A stretch of DNA of 64,000 nucleotides from JB111 sp049856295 (lineage in GTDB: Bacteria > Actinomycetota > Actinomycetes > Actinomycetales > Actinomycetaceae), in the NCBI RefSeq assembly GCF_049856295.1, contig NZ_JBNDMZ010000010.1, positions 62,001 through 126,000 on the forward strand. The letters are read 5' to 3'. The translations under genes were made by a program, and so were the position numbers. The notes under the pieces were generated by a model, which saw nothing but the letters and a program-made list of their open reading frames with translations, ran no database searches and was not told the DNA's origin. Positions 33,868 through 42,683 of this stretch are shown piece after piece. The stretch's first letter is position 1. Every line of letters begins with the position of its first letter.

Positions 33868-34376
33868 CCGGACCGCTGGCCACCCGCCCGGGCCTCACGC
33901 GCGCGCTCGCCGCGGTCCGCAGCGGCGAGATCGGGCTCCTGCGCGCCGTCGCCCTCGATCTCGTCGCGACCGGCCCGGGGGACGCGCTGAGCGAGCTCGG
34001 CCCGGACGCGATCGAGGTCCTGCGCGGCGCGACCGGCCCGACCTCGGTCACGCTCCAGGCCCACGCGAGTGCCGACACGGGCGCCGCGACGTTCCTCGGT
34101 CGCGCCGACCACGGGGTCGCGGTGAGCGCCCACCTCTCCCTGGTCGCGGGGGAGCGCCGGGAGTATCTGCGCGCCGCCGTCCGGATCGTCGGCACGCACG
34201 GGTCGGTGCTCGTCGACCTCCTGAGCCCCGAGCTCGACGTCCGCACCGCGGCCGGCGTGCGCGCGGTGCCCTTCGGCCTGCCCGGCGCGGACGTCGCGCC
34301 GGACGAGGCGACCGAGACCCTGTCCGCGATCGCCGGTTCGGCGCGGTCCGGTGCGACGGCAGAGACCAGCTGGTGA
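33864..34376 (+). CDS. Shortened Gfo/Idh C-terminal-domain-like protein
   Basis: A 170-residue protein without a Rossmann fold. It begins LATRPGLTRALAAVRSGEIG and continues with beta strands (TSVTLQAHASADTGAATFLG, RIVGTHGSVLVDLLSPELDV) that resemble the second domain of Gfo/Idh/MocA proteins, where an xxxSGEIG turn starts the first strand. It has no catalytic lysine or histidine pair. It overlaps the full-length oxidoreductase by ATGA, so it might act as a structural partner or be the remnant of a second copy. Similarity to the Gfo/Idh second domain is my reading and is not certain. Confidence 0.6.
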   Translation: MTGPLATRPGLTRALAAVRSGEIGLLRAVALDLVATGPGDALSELGPDAIEVLRGATGPTSVTLQAHASADTGAATFLGRADHGVAVSAHLSLVAGERREYLRAAVRIVGTHGSVLVDLLSPELDVRTAAGVRAVPFGLPGADVAPDEATETLSAIAGSARSGATAETSW

Positions 34377-34389
34377 GGAAGGAGCGGAC

Positions 34390-35235
34390 ATGAAGTGGTT
34401 GACGTTCGACGAGGACGGCGCGGTCCGGCACGGGTACGTCGAGGGCGACGAGATCGTCGTCACCGGCGACGGGGACCTGACCGCCGTCGTCCGGGGAGAG
34501 GCCGGCACGGCCGAGGCGGGCCGACGCCCGCTCGACGGCGCGCGCATCCTCGCCCCGCTGCTCGCCCCGGGCAAGGTGCTCGCGGTCGCCGCGAACTACC
34601 AGGAGCACGTCAAGGAGGCCGGGTTCGAGGCGCGCAAGCAGTCCACCGCGACGCCGCGGCTCTTCCTCAAGCCCGACACCTCGATCACGGGCCCGGGCGC
34701 CCCGGTGGCGCTCAACCCGATCACGAGCCAGCTCGACTGGGAGGTCGAGATCGCCGCGGTCATCGGCCGGCGTGCCCAGGGTGTGCCGGTGGACCGGGCG
34801 CTGGAGCACGTGTTCGGCTACGCCACGAGCAACGACATCTCGGCGCGCAGCCTCGACCTGGGTGTCGAGCGCGACGGCGAGGCGGCGACCGGGTTCTTCG
34901 ACTGGCTCGAGGGCAAGTGGCTCGACGGCTCCGCGCCGCTGGGCCCCTACCTCGTCACGAGCGACGAGGTGCCCGACCCACAGAACCTCGGGCTGACGCT
35001 CGAGCTCAACGGACAGGTCATGCAGCGGGGGAGCTCGACCGACATGGTCCACACCGTCGCCGAGCTGGTGTCCTTCAGCTCGCGACTCATGACCCTCAAC
35101 CCCGGTGACGTCATCCTCACCGGCACACCGTCCGGCGTCGGTGCCACCACCGGCGTCTTCCTCCAGCCCGGCGACACCATGGTCGCCGCGGTCGAGGGAC
35201 TCGGGTCCCTCACCACCCCCATCGTGGCGGCATAG
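34390..35235 (+). CDS. Fumarylacetoacetate hydrolase (FAH) family protein, first copy
   Basis: A 281-residue protein of PF01557. Core landmarks are KVLAVAANYQEHVKEAG, RLFLKPDTSITGPGAPV, DWEVEIAAVIGR (metal glutamates), VFGYATSNDISAR and DVILTGTPSGVG. Such enzymes hydrolyse or decarboxylate acylpyruvates and 2-keto-4-pentenoate-type acids. ATG 34390 follows AAGGAGCGGAC and is 13 bp after the upstream stop. A second FAH protein ends the operon (43067-43927), and the two differ enough to have different roles. The common acid products would be pyruvate or a 2-oxo acid. Confidence 0.85.
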   Translation: MKWLTFDEDGAVRHGYVEGDEIVVTGDGDLTAVVRGEAGTAEAGRRPLDGARILAPLLAPGKVLAVAANYQEHVKEAGFEARKQSTATPRLFLKPDTSITGPGAPVALNPITSQLDWEVEIAAVIGRRAQGVPVDRALEHVFGYATSNDISARSLDLGVERDGEAATGFFDWLEGKWLDGSAPLGPYLVTSDEVPDPQNLGLTLELNGQVMQRGSSTDMVHTVAELVSFSSRLMTLNPGDVILTGTPSGVGATTGVFLQPGDTMVAAVEGLGSLTTPIVAA

Positions 35236-35276
35236 TCGCCGCCCGCACCAGCACCACCCGATCACGAGGAGCAATG

Positions 35277-36893
35277 ATGCGATCACGAATCGCGAAGAGT
35301 GTCGTGGCAGTCGGCCTCACGACGGCCCTGCTCGCCGCCTGCGGGGGCGGCGGCGACGACGGTGACGGCGGCGAGTCCGGGTCGGACGGGGGCGAGGCCA
35401 CGTCGGCGAACCTCTACCTGTACCAGGCGCCCGTCCAGTTCAACCCGCTCGCGCCCGGCCAGGGTGCCGAGCAGCTGACGATGTCGCTCGTCTACGACGG
35501 CCTGTTCAACCTGGGCCCGGACTTCGAGCCGGTCCCGCGCATCGCCGAGTCGTGGGACGTCTCGGACGACGCGACCACCTACACGTTCCACCTGCGCGAG
35601 GGACTCGAGTGGAGCGACGGTGAGCCGATCACCGCGGACGACGTCGTCTTCACGTACAACCTGTTCGCCAACCCGGACGTCGCCAGCCCCAACGTCGCCC
35701 CCTTCGACAACGTCGTCGGGTTCGACGCGGTCCAGGACGGCTCGGCCGAGACGCTCGAGGGCCTCGTGGCGGAGGACGAGCAGACGGTGTCGATCACGCT
35801 CACCGACCCGACCCCCGGGTACCTCGCGGAGTTCGGCATCGGCTTCGGGATCCTCCCCGAGCACGTCCTCGGCGAGGTCGCGCCCGGCGAGATCATGGAG
35901 CACGAGTTCTGGACGATGCCGACCGTGAGCTCCGGCCCCTACGTCATGCAGGAGTTCAACACCGACCAGAACGTCGTCCTCGAGGCCAACCCCAACTACT
36001 GGACCGAGGTCGGCATCGACACCCTCTACCTCCAGATGCTCACGACCGACGTCGCGACCGCGCAGCTCGCCACCGGCGAGATCGACCTCGTCCAGATCGC
36101 GCCGCAGGACCTCGAGACGGTCGAGGGGCTCGACGGCGTCACCGTCGGCTCGGCGCCGTCGCCCGGGTTCCTCCGCCTGCTCGTCAACTTCACCAAGTTC
36201 GAGGACGAGCGGATCCGTCAGGCGTTCCTCATGGCCATCGACCGCCAGGGCATCATCGACGGCATCCTCGGCGGCCACGGCGAGACGATCAACAGCACGA
36301 TCATGACGCCGTGGGCGCTGCCCGACGACCTCGAGACGTACGACTACAACCCGGAGGAGGCGACGGCGCTCCTCGAGGAGGCGGGCTTCGACTTCGACCA
36401 GGAGGTCGCGATCAGCTACATCCCCGGGACGGCCGATCGTGACGCCGCCGTCCAGGTCGCCATCGAGAACCTCAACGCGATCGGCGTCAACGCCGTCGCG
36501 CAGCAGATCGAGAGCGCGAACCAGCTCTCGATGATCGAGAACGCGGAGTACGACCTCATGGTCTCGGGCGGTGGCTTCTACACCCCCGACCCGACGGTCT
36601 CTGCCAACGCGCTGACCTGCGACAACGTCTTCCCCGCCGGAGGCAACACGTCCCTGTTCTGCAACGAGGAGCTCGACGCCCTGCTCGCCGAGGGCGCCGT
36701 CACCGCCGACGAGGGCGAGCGCGAGTCGATCTACCAGGACGCCGTCCGCATGGACAACCAGCTGGTGCCCTACCTCTGGCTCTACGTCCCCGACACGCTG
36801 TGGGCGTCGAGCGACCGCCTCCAGGGCTTCGAGCCGCACGGCGACTTCGCCAACGGCTTCTGGAACGTCGCCGAGTGGACCGTGACGGAGTAG
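35277..36893 (+). CDS. Oligopeptide/dipeptide ABC transporter substrate-binding lipoprotein
   Basis: A 538-residue SBP_bac_5 (cluster C) protein. The signal peptide ends in the lipobox LLAAC, giving a lipidated Cys22, then a Gly/Asp-rich linker (23-45). FHLREGLEWSDGEPITADDV, MIENAEYDLMVSGGG and the C-terminal LVPYLWLYVPDTLWAS match peptide- and opine-binding members. ATG 35277 is preferred over the adjacent ATG 35274 because AGGAG is five bases away. It follows the FAH gene by 41 bp and precedes both permeases. It determines import specificity for the operon; the ligand could be a peptide, an N-acyl amino acid, or a glycoside. Confidence 0.88.
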   Translation: MRSRIAKSVVAVGLTTALLAACGGGGDDGDGGESGSDGGEATSANLYLYQAPVQFNPLAPGQGAEQLTMSLVYDGLFNLGPDFEPVPRIAESWDVSDDATTYTFHLREGLEWSDGEPITADDVVFTYNLFANPDVASPNVAPFDNVVGFDAVQDGSAETLEGLVAEDEQTVSITLTDPTPGYLAEFGIGFGILPEHVLGEVAPGEIMEHEFWTMPTVSSGPYVMQEFNTDQNVVLEANPNYWTEVGIDTLYLQMLTTDVATAQLATGEIDLVQIAPQDLETVEGLDGVTVGSAPSPGFLRLLVNFTKFEDERIRQAFLMAIDRQGIIDGILGGHGETINSTIMTPWALPDDLETYDYNPEEATALLEEAGFDFDQEVAISYIPGTADRDAAVQVAIENLNAIGVNAVAQQIESANQLSMIENAEYDLMVSGGGFYTPDPTVSANALTCDNVFPAGGNTSLFCNEELDALLAEGAVTADEGERESIYQDAVRMDNQLVPYLWLYVPDTLWASSDRLQGFEPHGDFANGFWNVAEWTVTE

Positions 36894-36897
36894 CTGC

Positions 36898-37857
36898 ATG
36901 CTGAGAGCCCTCGTCCCACGTCTCCTCTCGAGCGTGGCTGTCTTCCTGCTCATCGCCATCGGACTGTTCGCGCTGGTCCGGCTCGCACCCGGCGACCCCA
37001 TCGAGATGATGGTGCCGCCGGAGCTGGCCGGAGCCCAACGCGACGCGTACCTCGCGTCGGTCCGCGAGAGGTTCGGTCTCGACCAGCCGATCGTCGTGCA
37101 GTTCTGGCGCTGGCTCGGTGGGCTCCTGACGGGGGATCTCGGCTACTCGTACACCAACGGCCGGCCGGTCGGCGACCTCCTCGCCGACCGGCTGGGCCCC
37201 ACGGCCCTGCTCATGGGCAGCGCCCTGACCATCGGTCTGATCGTCGCGGTCCCGGCCGGCGTCATCGCCGCCGTGCGCCGCAACACGATCGCCGACTACA
37301 CGATCAGCTCGGTGAGCGTCATCGCGATCGCCGTCCCGAGCTTCTTCCTCGGCATGCTCGCCATCTACACCTTCGCGGTGCGGATGCAGGTCCTGCCCTC
37401 CTCGGGGATGCACTCGCCGGGTCGCGACGACCTCGGCGACCTGCTGCTCCACATGATCATGCCGGTGGGCCTGCTCGCCCTGGCCAACGCGGCCAACTTC
37501 ATCCGGTACGTGCGCAGCGGCGTGCTCGAGGAGCTGAACAAGGACTACGTCCGCACGATCATCGCGAAGGGCGGCACCCGGGCACGGGCCCTGCGGCACG
37601 CCCTGCGCAACAGCCTGATGTCGCTGGTCACGGTGCTCGCGATGACGATCCCGATCGCCCTGTCCGGTGCGGTCGTGCTCGAGCAGATCTTCTCGTGGCC
37701 CGGGATGGGTCAGCTGGCGATCGACGCCCTCGGGCAGCGCGACTACCCGGTGCTCATCGGGTTCGGGCTCTACATCGCGGTGCTCGTGCTCATCTGCAAC
37801 CTCATCGCCGACCTGTCCTACACGATCATCGACCCGAGGGTGAGGACCGCACGATGA
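36898..37857 (+). CDS. Dipeptide-type ABC transporter permease (DppB family)
   Basis: A 319-residue permease with six membrane helices. The first helix (LLSSVAVFLLIAIGLFALVR), a large periplasmic loop (GDPIEMMVPPEL ... VQFWRWLGGLLTGDLG) and the cytoplasmic EAA loop (ARALRHALRNSLMSLVT) match DppB/OppB. The start at ATG 36898 is four bases after the binding-protein stop, and the stop overlaps the second permease as ATGA. It would form the channel with the DppC-type subunit. Confidence 0.9.
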   Translation: MLRALVPRLLSSVAVFLLIAIGLFALVRLAPGDPIEMMVPPELAGAQRDAYLASVRERFGLDQPIVVQFWRWLGGLLTGDLGYSYTNGRPVGDLLADRLGPTALLMGSALTIGLIVAVPAGVIAAVRRNTIADYTISSVSVIAIAVPSFFLGMLAIYTFAVRMQVLPSSGMHSPGRDDLGDLLLHMIMPVGLLALANAANFIRYVRSGVLEELNKDYVRTIIAKGGTRARALRHALRNSLMSLVTVLAMTIPIALSGAVVLEQIFSWPGMGQLAIDALGQRDYPVLIGFGLYIAVLVLICNLIADLSYTIIDPRVRTAR

Positions 37858-38801
37858 CGAGCCAGACCCCCGGTCCCGCCTCGAGCGTCGACCTGTCCCC
37901 GGGCCAGAGCCCCGGTCCCGTCACGGGGGCCGACGTCGCCGGGACGCAGTCGGAGTCGTCCCCCGACAAGCTCGCGGTGCGCCGGTTCCTCAAGAACCCG
38001 ATCGCGGTGATCGGCGTCATCGCCCTGGTCATCACCGTGCTCGCGAGCGTGCTCGCCCCGTACATCAGCCCGCACCCGCCGAACGCGATCGACCTGACGA
38101 ACGTCCGCCAGCCGCCGTCCGGGGAGCACTGGCTCGGCACGGACTCGACCGGGCGCGACGTCTTCAGCCGGCTGCTCGCGGGCGGCCAGATCTCGCTCAT
38201 GGTGGGCTTCCTCGCCGCGCTCATGGCGGTGGTCATCGGCACGCTGGCCGGCGTCGTCGCCGGATGGTTCGGCGGCATCGTCGACGGGATCATCAGCCGC
38301 GTCATCGACATCATGCTCTCGGTGCCGCCGGTGCTCGTCATCATCGTCCTGGCCGGCGTCATCGGACCGAGCGTGCCGATGCTCATCATCGTCATCGCCG
38401 GCCTCGCGTGGCCCACGCCTGCGCGCATCGCGAGAGGCGTGGTGCTCAGTCTCCGGGAGGAGGAGTTCGTCCAGGCCGCGCGGGCCCTCGGCTCGCGGAC
38501 CGGGTTCATCCTCATGAGGCACCTCGTGCCCGGCGTGCTGCCCCCGATCGTCGTCTCGGCGACCCTGCTCGTGGCGGAGTCCGTGCTCCTCGAGTCCTCG
38601 CTGTCGTTCCTCGGCGCCGGCGTCCAGCCCCCGGAGTCCAGCTGGGGCAACATGCTCAACGAGGCCCAGTCCCTCACCGTCCTGTCGTCGATGCCGTGGC
38701 TGTGGGTGCCGGCCGGTCTGATGATCGCCGTCACCGTCCTGTCGGCGATGGCGATCGGGGACGGCGTCCGGGACGCCATCGACCCGCGGAAGAACACCTG
38801 A
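37854..38801 (+). CDS. Dipeptide-type ABC transporter permease (DppC family)
   Basis: A 315-residue permease. A disordered Pro/Ser-rich N-terminus (1-40) precedes the DppC-type first helix (FLKNPIAVIGVIALVITVLA), the conserved periplasmic HWLGTDSTGRDVFSRLL motif, and the EAA loop (AARALGSRTGFILMRHLVPG). It overlaps the DppB-like gene by four bases and is followed one base after its stop by the ATPase gene. All parts of the importer are therefore co-translated. Confidence 0.9.
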   Translation: MTSQTPGPASSVDLSPGQSPGPVTGADVAGTQSESSPDKLAVRRFLKNPIAVIGVIALVITVLASVLAPYISPHPPNAIDLTNVRQPPSGEHWLGTDSTGRDVFSRLLAGGQISLMVGFLAALMAVVIGTLAGVVAGWFGGIVDGIISRVIDIMLSVPPVLVIIVLAGVIGPSVPMLIIVIAGLAWPTPARIARGVVLSLREEEFVQAARALGSRTGFILMRHLVPGVLPPIVVSATLLVAESVLLESSLSFLGAGVQPPESSWGNMLNEAQSLTVLSSMPWLWVPAGLMIAVTVLSAMAIGDGVRDAIDPRKNT

Positions 38802-38802
38802 C

Positions 38803-40569
38803 ATGACAGACGAGAAGACGACGACGACCACGTCGGACGGGCCGATCATGAACGGGTCGACCACGATCAGGTCGACGACGGACAGCACGTCGAGCGGCTC
38901 GACCACGGACGGGCAGACGACGACGAACCCCCTGCTGGCGGTCCGCGACCTCACCCTCGACATCCGGACGCCCCAGGGCAAGGCGCGCATCCTCGAGGAC
39001 GTGTCGCTCGAGGTCCACGAGGGCGAGATCGTCGGCGTCGTGGGTGAGTCCGGCTCTGGCAAGAGCATGACCGCGCTCAGCGTCCTGCGGATCCTGCCCC
39101 CGACCGCCTCCATCCTCGGCGGTCACATCGAGTTCGAGGGCGTCGACCTCGCCACGCTGAGCCAGGGCGGGATGCGCAAGATCCGGGGGCGGCGCATCGC
39201 GATGGTCTTCCAGGACCACATGACGACCCTCGACCCGGTGATCTCCATCGGAGCGCAGATCGAGGAGGCCTACCTCATCCACCACCCGCGGGCCGGCCGG
39301 GCGAAGGCCCGCGCCCTGGTGGTCGAGACCCTCGAGCGGGTCGGCGTGCCGGACGCCGCGGAGCGGGCGAAGCAGTACCCGCACCAGTGGTCCGGCGGCA
39401 TGCGCCAACGCGCGGTCATCGCGATGGCGCTCGTCAACGACCCGGACGTCATCATCGCCGACGAACCCACCACGGCCCTCGACGTGACGATCCAGGCGGA
39501 GATCCTCGCCCTCCTGCGCGCGATCCGCGACCGCCGCGGCCTGTCGATCCTGCTCATCACGCACGACATGGGCGTCATCGCCGACATGGCCGACCGCATC
39601 GTCGTCATGAAGGAGGGGCGGGTCGTCGAGACGGCGGAGTCGCACGCCCTCTTCGCGTCGCCGCAGCACCCCTACACGCGCAAGCTCCTCGACGCCGTGC
39701 CGCAGCCGACCGGCGAGGAACCCGTTCCCGCCGAGCCGGAGACCTCCGACCCGGTCGCGCTCGAGGTCACCGACCTCGTGGTCCAGTACAACCGCTCCTG
39801 GCGCCGGCAGGGCTTCCGCGCGGTGGACGGCGTCAGCTTCTCGGTGCCCGAGGGGTCCGTCGTCGGGCTCGTGGGCGAGTCGGGATCGGGCAAGTCGACG
39901 ATCGGCAAGGCGATCGTCGGGCTCGCCCCGATCACGGCCGGCAGCATCCGGGTCGGCGACGTCGACCTCAAGGACCTGCGGGGAGGGGCCGCGCGCCGGT
40001 CGCGCGCGAACTACGGCATGGTCTTCCAGGACCCGGCCTCCTCGCTCAACCCGCGGATGACGATCGGCCAGTGCATCGCCGAGCCGCTCGTCGCGCACCG
40101 GCGCGAGATGACGAAGGCCGAGCGCAAGGCCCGCGTCGTCGAGCTCCTCGAGCAGGTCCAGCTGCCCGCCGCGTGGGTCACGCGCTTCCCGCACGAGCTC
40201 TCCGGCGGCCAGCGCCAGCGGGTCGGTATCGCCCGGGCGCTGGCGCTCGACCCGGAGCTGCTCATCGCGGACGAGCCGACCTCGGCGCTCGACGTGTCGG
40301 TCCAGGCCGCCGTGCTCGACGTGTTCCAGGACCTGCAGCAGCGGCTCGGCTTCTCCTGCCTCTTCATCAGCCACGACCTCGCGGTCGTCGAGCTGCTCTC
40401 GGAGAGCGTCGTCGTGCTCCAGGGCGGGCAGATCGTCGAGCGCGGGAACGCGCAGGCGGTCCTCAACGACCCGCAGACCGACTACACCCGTCGGCTCGTC
40501 GAGGCCGCGCCGGTCCCGGACCCCGAGCGTCAGCGGGACCGGCAGCTCACGCACGTCACCACCCACTAG
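38803..40569 (+). CDS. Fused DppD-DppF ABC transporter ATPase
   Basis: A 588-residue protein with two complete nucleotide-binding domains joined in one chain. The first 42 residues are almost only Thr, Ser, Gly and Asp. Domain one (about 45-300) has Walker A GESGSGKS, signature SGGMRQRAVIAMAL and Walker B DEPTTALD. Domain two (about 318-575) has GESGSGKST, LSGGQRQRVGIARAL and DEPTSALD. Both have the C-terminal PYTRKLL/YTRRLVEA stretch typical of oligopeptide importer ATPases. Fusion is common in actinobacteria. It powers the preceding permeases. It ends 35 bp before the PIG-L gene. Confidence 0.9.
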   Translation: MTDEKTTTTTSDGPIMNGSTTIRSTTDSTSSGSTTDGQTTTNPLLAVRDLTLDIRTPQGKARILEDVSLEVHEGEIVGVVGESGSGKSMTALSVLRILPPTASILGGHIEFEGVDLATLSQGGMRKIRGRRIAMVFQDHMTTLDPVISIGAQIEEAYLIHHPRAGRAKARALVVETLERVGVPDAAERAKQYPHQWSGGMRQRAVIAMALVNDPDVIIADEPTTALDVTIQAEILALLRAIRDRRGLSILLITHDMGVIADMADRIVVMKEGRVVETAESHALFASPQHPYTRKLLDAVPQPTGEEPVPAEPETSDPVALEVTDLVVQYNRSWRRQGFRAVDGVSFSVPEGSVVGLVGESGSGKSTIGKAIVGLAPITAGSIRVGDVDLKDLRGGAARRSRANYGMVFQDPASSLNPRMTIGQCIAEPLVAHRREMTKAERKARVVELLEQVQLPAAWVTRFPHELSGGQRQRVGIARALALDPELLIADEPTSALDVSVQAAVLDVFQDLQQRLGFSCLFISHDLAVVELLSESVVVLQGGQIVERGNAQAVLNDPQTDYTRRLVEAAPVPDPERQRDRQLTHVTTH

Positions 40570-40604
40570 ATCTGCACGACCAACCCCACAACAGGAGTAC
40601 ACCC

Positions 40605-41453
40605 ATGCGCGTCATGACCGTCTACGCCCATCCCGCCGACACGATCACCAACTGCGGTGGCACGCTGGCGCTCCACGCCGACGCCGGCGACGAGATCGTC
40701 GCCGTGATCCTCACGCACGGCGGACGGATCCACCCCAACGTCTACGCCGAGGAGGCGCGCAAGGAGGACGCCGCCGACCTCGCCCTCCTCGAGGCCGACC
40801 GCGAGGCGATCATCGAGAACAAGAAGGGCGAGCTGCGGCGCGCCGCCGAGATCGTCGGCATCGGCACGATCGAGTTCCTCGACCACGACGACGCCATCAG
40901 CGTGGTGCAGGAGGACATGGTCGACGAGGTCGCCGAGCTCATCGCCAAGCACCGGCCCGACGTCATCATCGCGGACTACCCGCAGAACCCCGCGGTGACG
41001 AACTCCGCGCACACGATCGCGACGATGACGCTCATCGCCGCCCTCGACCGTGCCTCCCAGTTCCTCAAGAACATCGACGGCAAGGAGGAGGTCAACGTCA
41101 AGCAGGTCTTCCTCGGCGGCCTCCCGGTCATGGCGGGCGACGCCCTGTCCACCTACGGCGTGCGCAACGACCTGTTCATCGACATCACCTCGGTGGTCGG
41201 CCGCAAGATCGCCGCGATGGACTGCTTCTCGAGCCAGGGCTACGACGGCCCGTTCGCCCGCAAGCTCATCGAGGCGAGCAACGGCGAGTTCGGCCGCACC
41301 GCCGGCGTCGCGCTCGCCGAGCCCTACGTCCGCTTCCGTGGCGAGACCCGGTCGCTGCTCCCGCTGACCGAGTACGCCGAGGCGGCCGACCCGCTCACCC
41401 GCCACGTGGCGTACTCGCAGTTCGACGTGCGTCGCGAGTTCCCGCTCGCCTAG
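40605..41453 (+). CDS. PIG-L/LmbE family hydrolase with altered AHPAD motif
   Basis: A 282-residue LmbE-like protein (PF02585). The fold start is MRVMTVYAHPADT, with His9 and Asp12 as expected zinc ligands and GGTLALHADAGDEIVAVILTHGG following. The canonical motif is AHPDDE. Here the first aspartate, the general base in MshB, is Ala11. Another zinc ligand is probably His136 in TNSAHTIAT, replacing the usual PDH. C-terminal residues FLGGLPVMAGDALSTYG and FSSQGYDGPFARKLIEASNG are not shared with MshB. It therefore belongs to a divergent PIG-L group that may use different chemistry, such as lyase or non-acetyl hydrolysis. Start ATG 40605 has ACAGGAG upstream. Confidence 0.82.
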   Translation: MRVMTVYAHPADTITNCGGTLALHADAGDEIVAVILTHGGRIHPNVYAEEARKEDAADLALLEADREAIIENKKGELRRAAEIVGIGTIEFLDHDDAISVVQEDMVDEVAELIAKHRPDVIIADYPQNPAVTNSAHTIATMTLIAALDRASQFLKNIDGKEEVNVKQVFLGGLPVMAGDALSTYGVRNDLFIDITSVVGRKIAAMDCFSSQGYDGPFARKLIEASNGEFGRTAGVALAEPYVRFRGETRSLLPLTEYAEAADPLTRHVAYSQFDVRREFPLA

Positions 41454-41462
41454 TCACCCCGA

Positions 41463-41485
41463 CGACGCCGCCGCCTCCGGCGTCG
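41463..41485 (+). terminator. Small hairpin within the operon
   Basis: CGACGCCG (41463-41470) pairs with CGGCGTCG (41478-41485) around a 7-nt loop, ten bases after the PIG-L stop and in the largest gap of the operon (103 bp). It may attenuate expression of the last three genes or be inert. Confidence 0.3.
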
Positions 41486-41556
41486 GTCCCGCCCGCCGGC
41501 CTGCCCGACCTGCCGACCTGACCGGCCGACCCCACCGAGACGCCCTGGAGGGCCCC

Positions 41557-42669
41557 GTGACCGTGACCGACCCCGCCGACGTCGTCGGCCGACCGCTCGA
41601 GGAGCTGCCGACCCCGGCGGTCCTCGTCGACCTGCCGACCGTGCGGCGCAACATCGCGCGGATGGCGGGGGTGGCGCGCGGCTTCGGCGTCGCGCTGCGT
41701 CCCCACTGGAAGACGAGCAAGTCCGCCGAGGTCGCCCGCATGCAGCTCGAGGCGGGGGCGGTCGGGCTCACGGCGGCGACGGCCGGCGAGGTCGAGGCGC
41801 TCGTCGCGGCCGGCGTGCCGGACGTCTTCTGGGCGTACCCGCCCGTCGGTCCGCACCGGGTCGCGACGGCGCTGGGCGCCGCGCGGCGCGCGCGCCTGAT
41901 CGTCGGGGTCGACTCGCTCGCCTCGGCCCGGCCGCTCGCCGAGGCGGCGGCCGCGCAGGGCGTCGAGGTCGAGGTCCGCCTCGAGGTCGACACCGGCCTC
42001 GGGCGCACCGGCGTCGACCCCGAGGAGGCGCCGGCCGTGGCCCGGGACCTCGCGGACCTGCCGGGTCTCGTGCTCGAGGGGATCTTCACGCACGAGGGGC
42101 ACGTCCAGGCCCTCGGGCCCGACCCGGAGCGGCGCCTCGAGGTCGGCACGGCGGCGGGGCGCCTCCTCGCCGATGTCGCCGACCGGCTGCGTGCGGACGG
42201 CCTCGAGGTCGGCAGCGTCTCGGTCGGCTCGACCGCCGGCTCACGGTCGGCCCCGAGCGCCGACGGCGTGACCGAGGCCCGTCCGGGCACCTACGTCTAC
42301 GGCGACGAGAACCAGGTCGCCATCGGCACGATCGACCCGGCCGACACCGCGACGAGCGTGCTCAGCCGCGTGGTGAGCACGCAGCGGGGCGAGCCCGTCG
42401 TCGTCGACGCCGGGATCAAGGCCATGAGCTCCGACCCGAGCATGCACGGCGACGGACGGATCGGCACCGTCGTCACCGACGGCGGGGGAGTCCTCGCCAA
42501 GGGGTACGAGGAGCACGGCGTGCTCGGCGGCGCTGCGCCTTTGCAGGTCGGCGACCTCGTCCGGTTCCGCCCCAACCACGCCTGCGGGCTCACCAACATG
42601 CACAGCCACGTCCTCGTCGTCGACGGCGGTGTCGTCGTCGACGTCTGGCCCGTCCTGGGCCGTCACTAG
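41557..42669 (+). CDS. D-serine dehydratase / D-threonine aldolase-like PLP enzyme
   Basis: A 370-residue fold-type III PLP enzyme. The N-terminal alanine-racemase-like barrel has LPTPAVLVDLPTVRRNIARM and the Schiff-base lysine in RPHWKTSKSAEVA. The C-terminal domain has the metal site FRPNHACGLTNMH; its H-x-C pair are the zinc ligands in eukaryotic D-serine dehydratase. It therefore belongs to the DSD1/D-threonine-aldolase family, which dehydrates D-serine or cleaves beta-hydroxy-D-amino acids. GTG 41557 follows CTGGAGGG. RidA follows 14 bp later, which fits a dehydratase that releases an enamine. Exact D-substrate is unknown. Confidence 0.85.
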   Translation: MTVTDPADVVGRPLEELPTPAVLVDLPTVRRNIARMAGVARGFGVALRPHWKTSKSAEVARMQLEAGAVGLTAATAGEVEALVAAGVPDVFWAYPPVGPHRVATALGAARRARLIVGVDSLASARPLAEAAAAQGVEVEVRLEVDTGLGRTGVDPEEAPAVARDLADLPGLVLEGIFTHEGHVQALGPDPERRLEVGTAAGRLLADVADRLRADGLEVGSVSVGSTAGSRSAPSADGVTEARPGTYVYGDENQVAIGTIDPADTATSVLSRVVSTQRGEPVVVDAGIKAMSSDPSMHGDGRIGTVVTDGGGVLAKGYEEHGVLGGAAPLQVGDLVRFRPNHACGLTNMHSHVLVVDGGVVVDVWPVLGRH

Positions 42670-42683
42670 AAGGGAACACCCCC

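Noticed and set aside
40605..41453. mca/mshB (mycothiol pathway) for the PIG-L gene
   Set aside because: The AHPDD motif is altered, the C-terminal half differs, and no mycothiol gene is adjacent.
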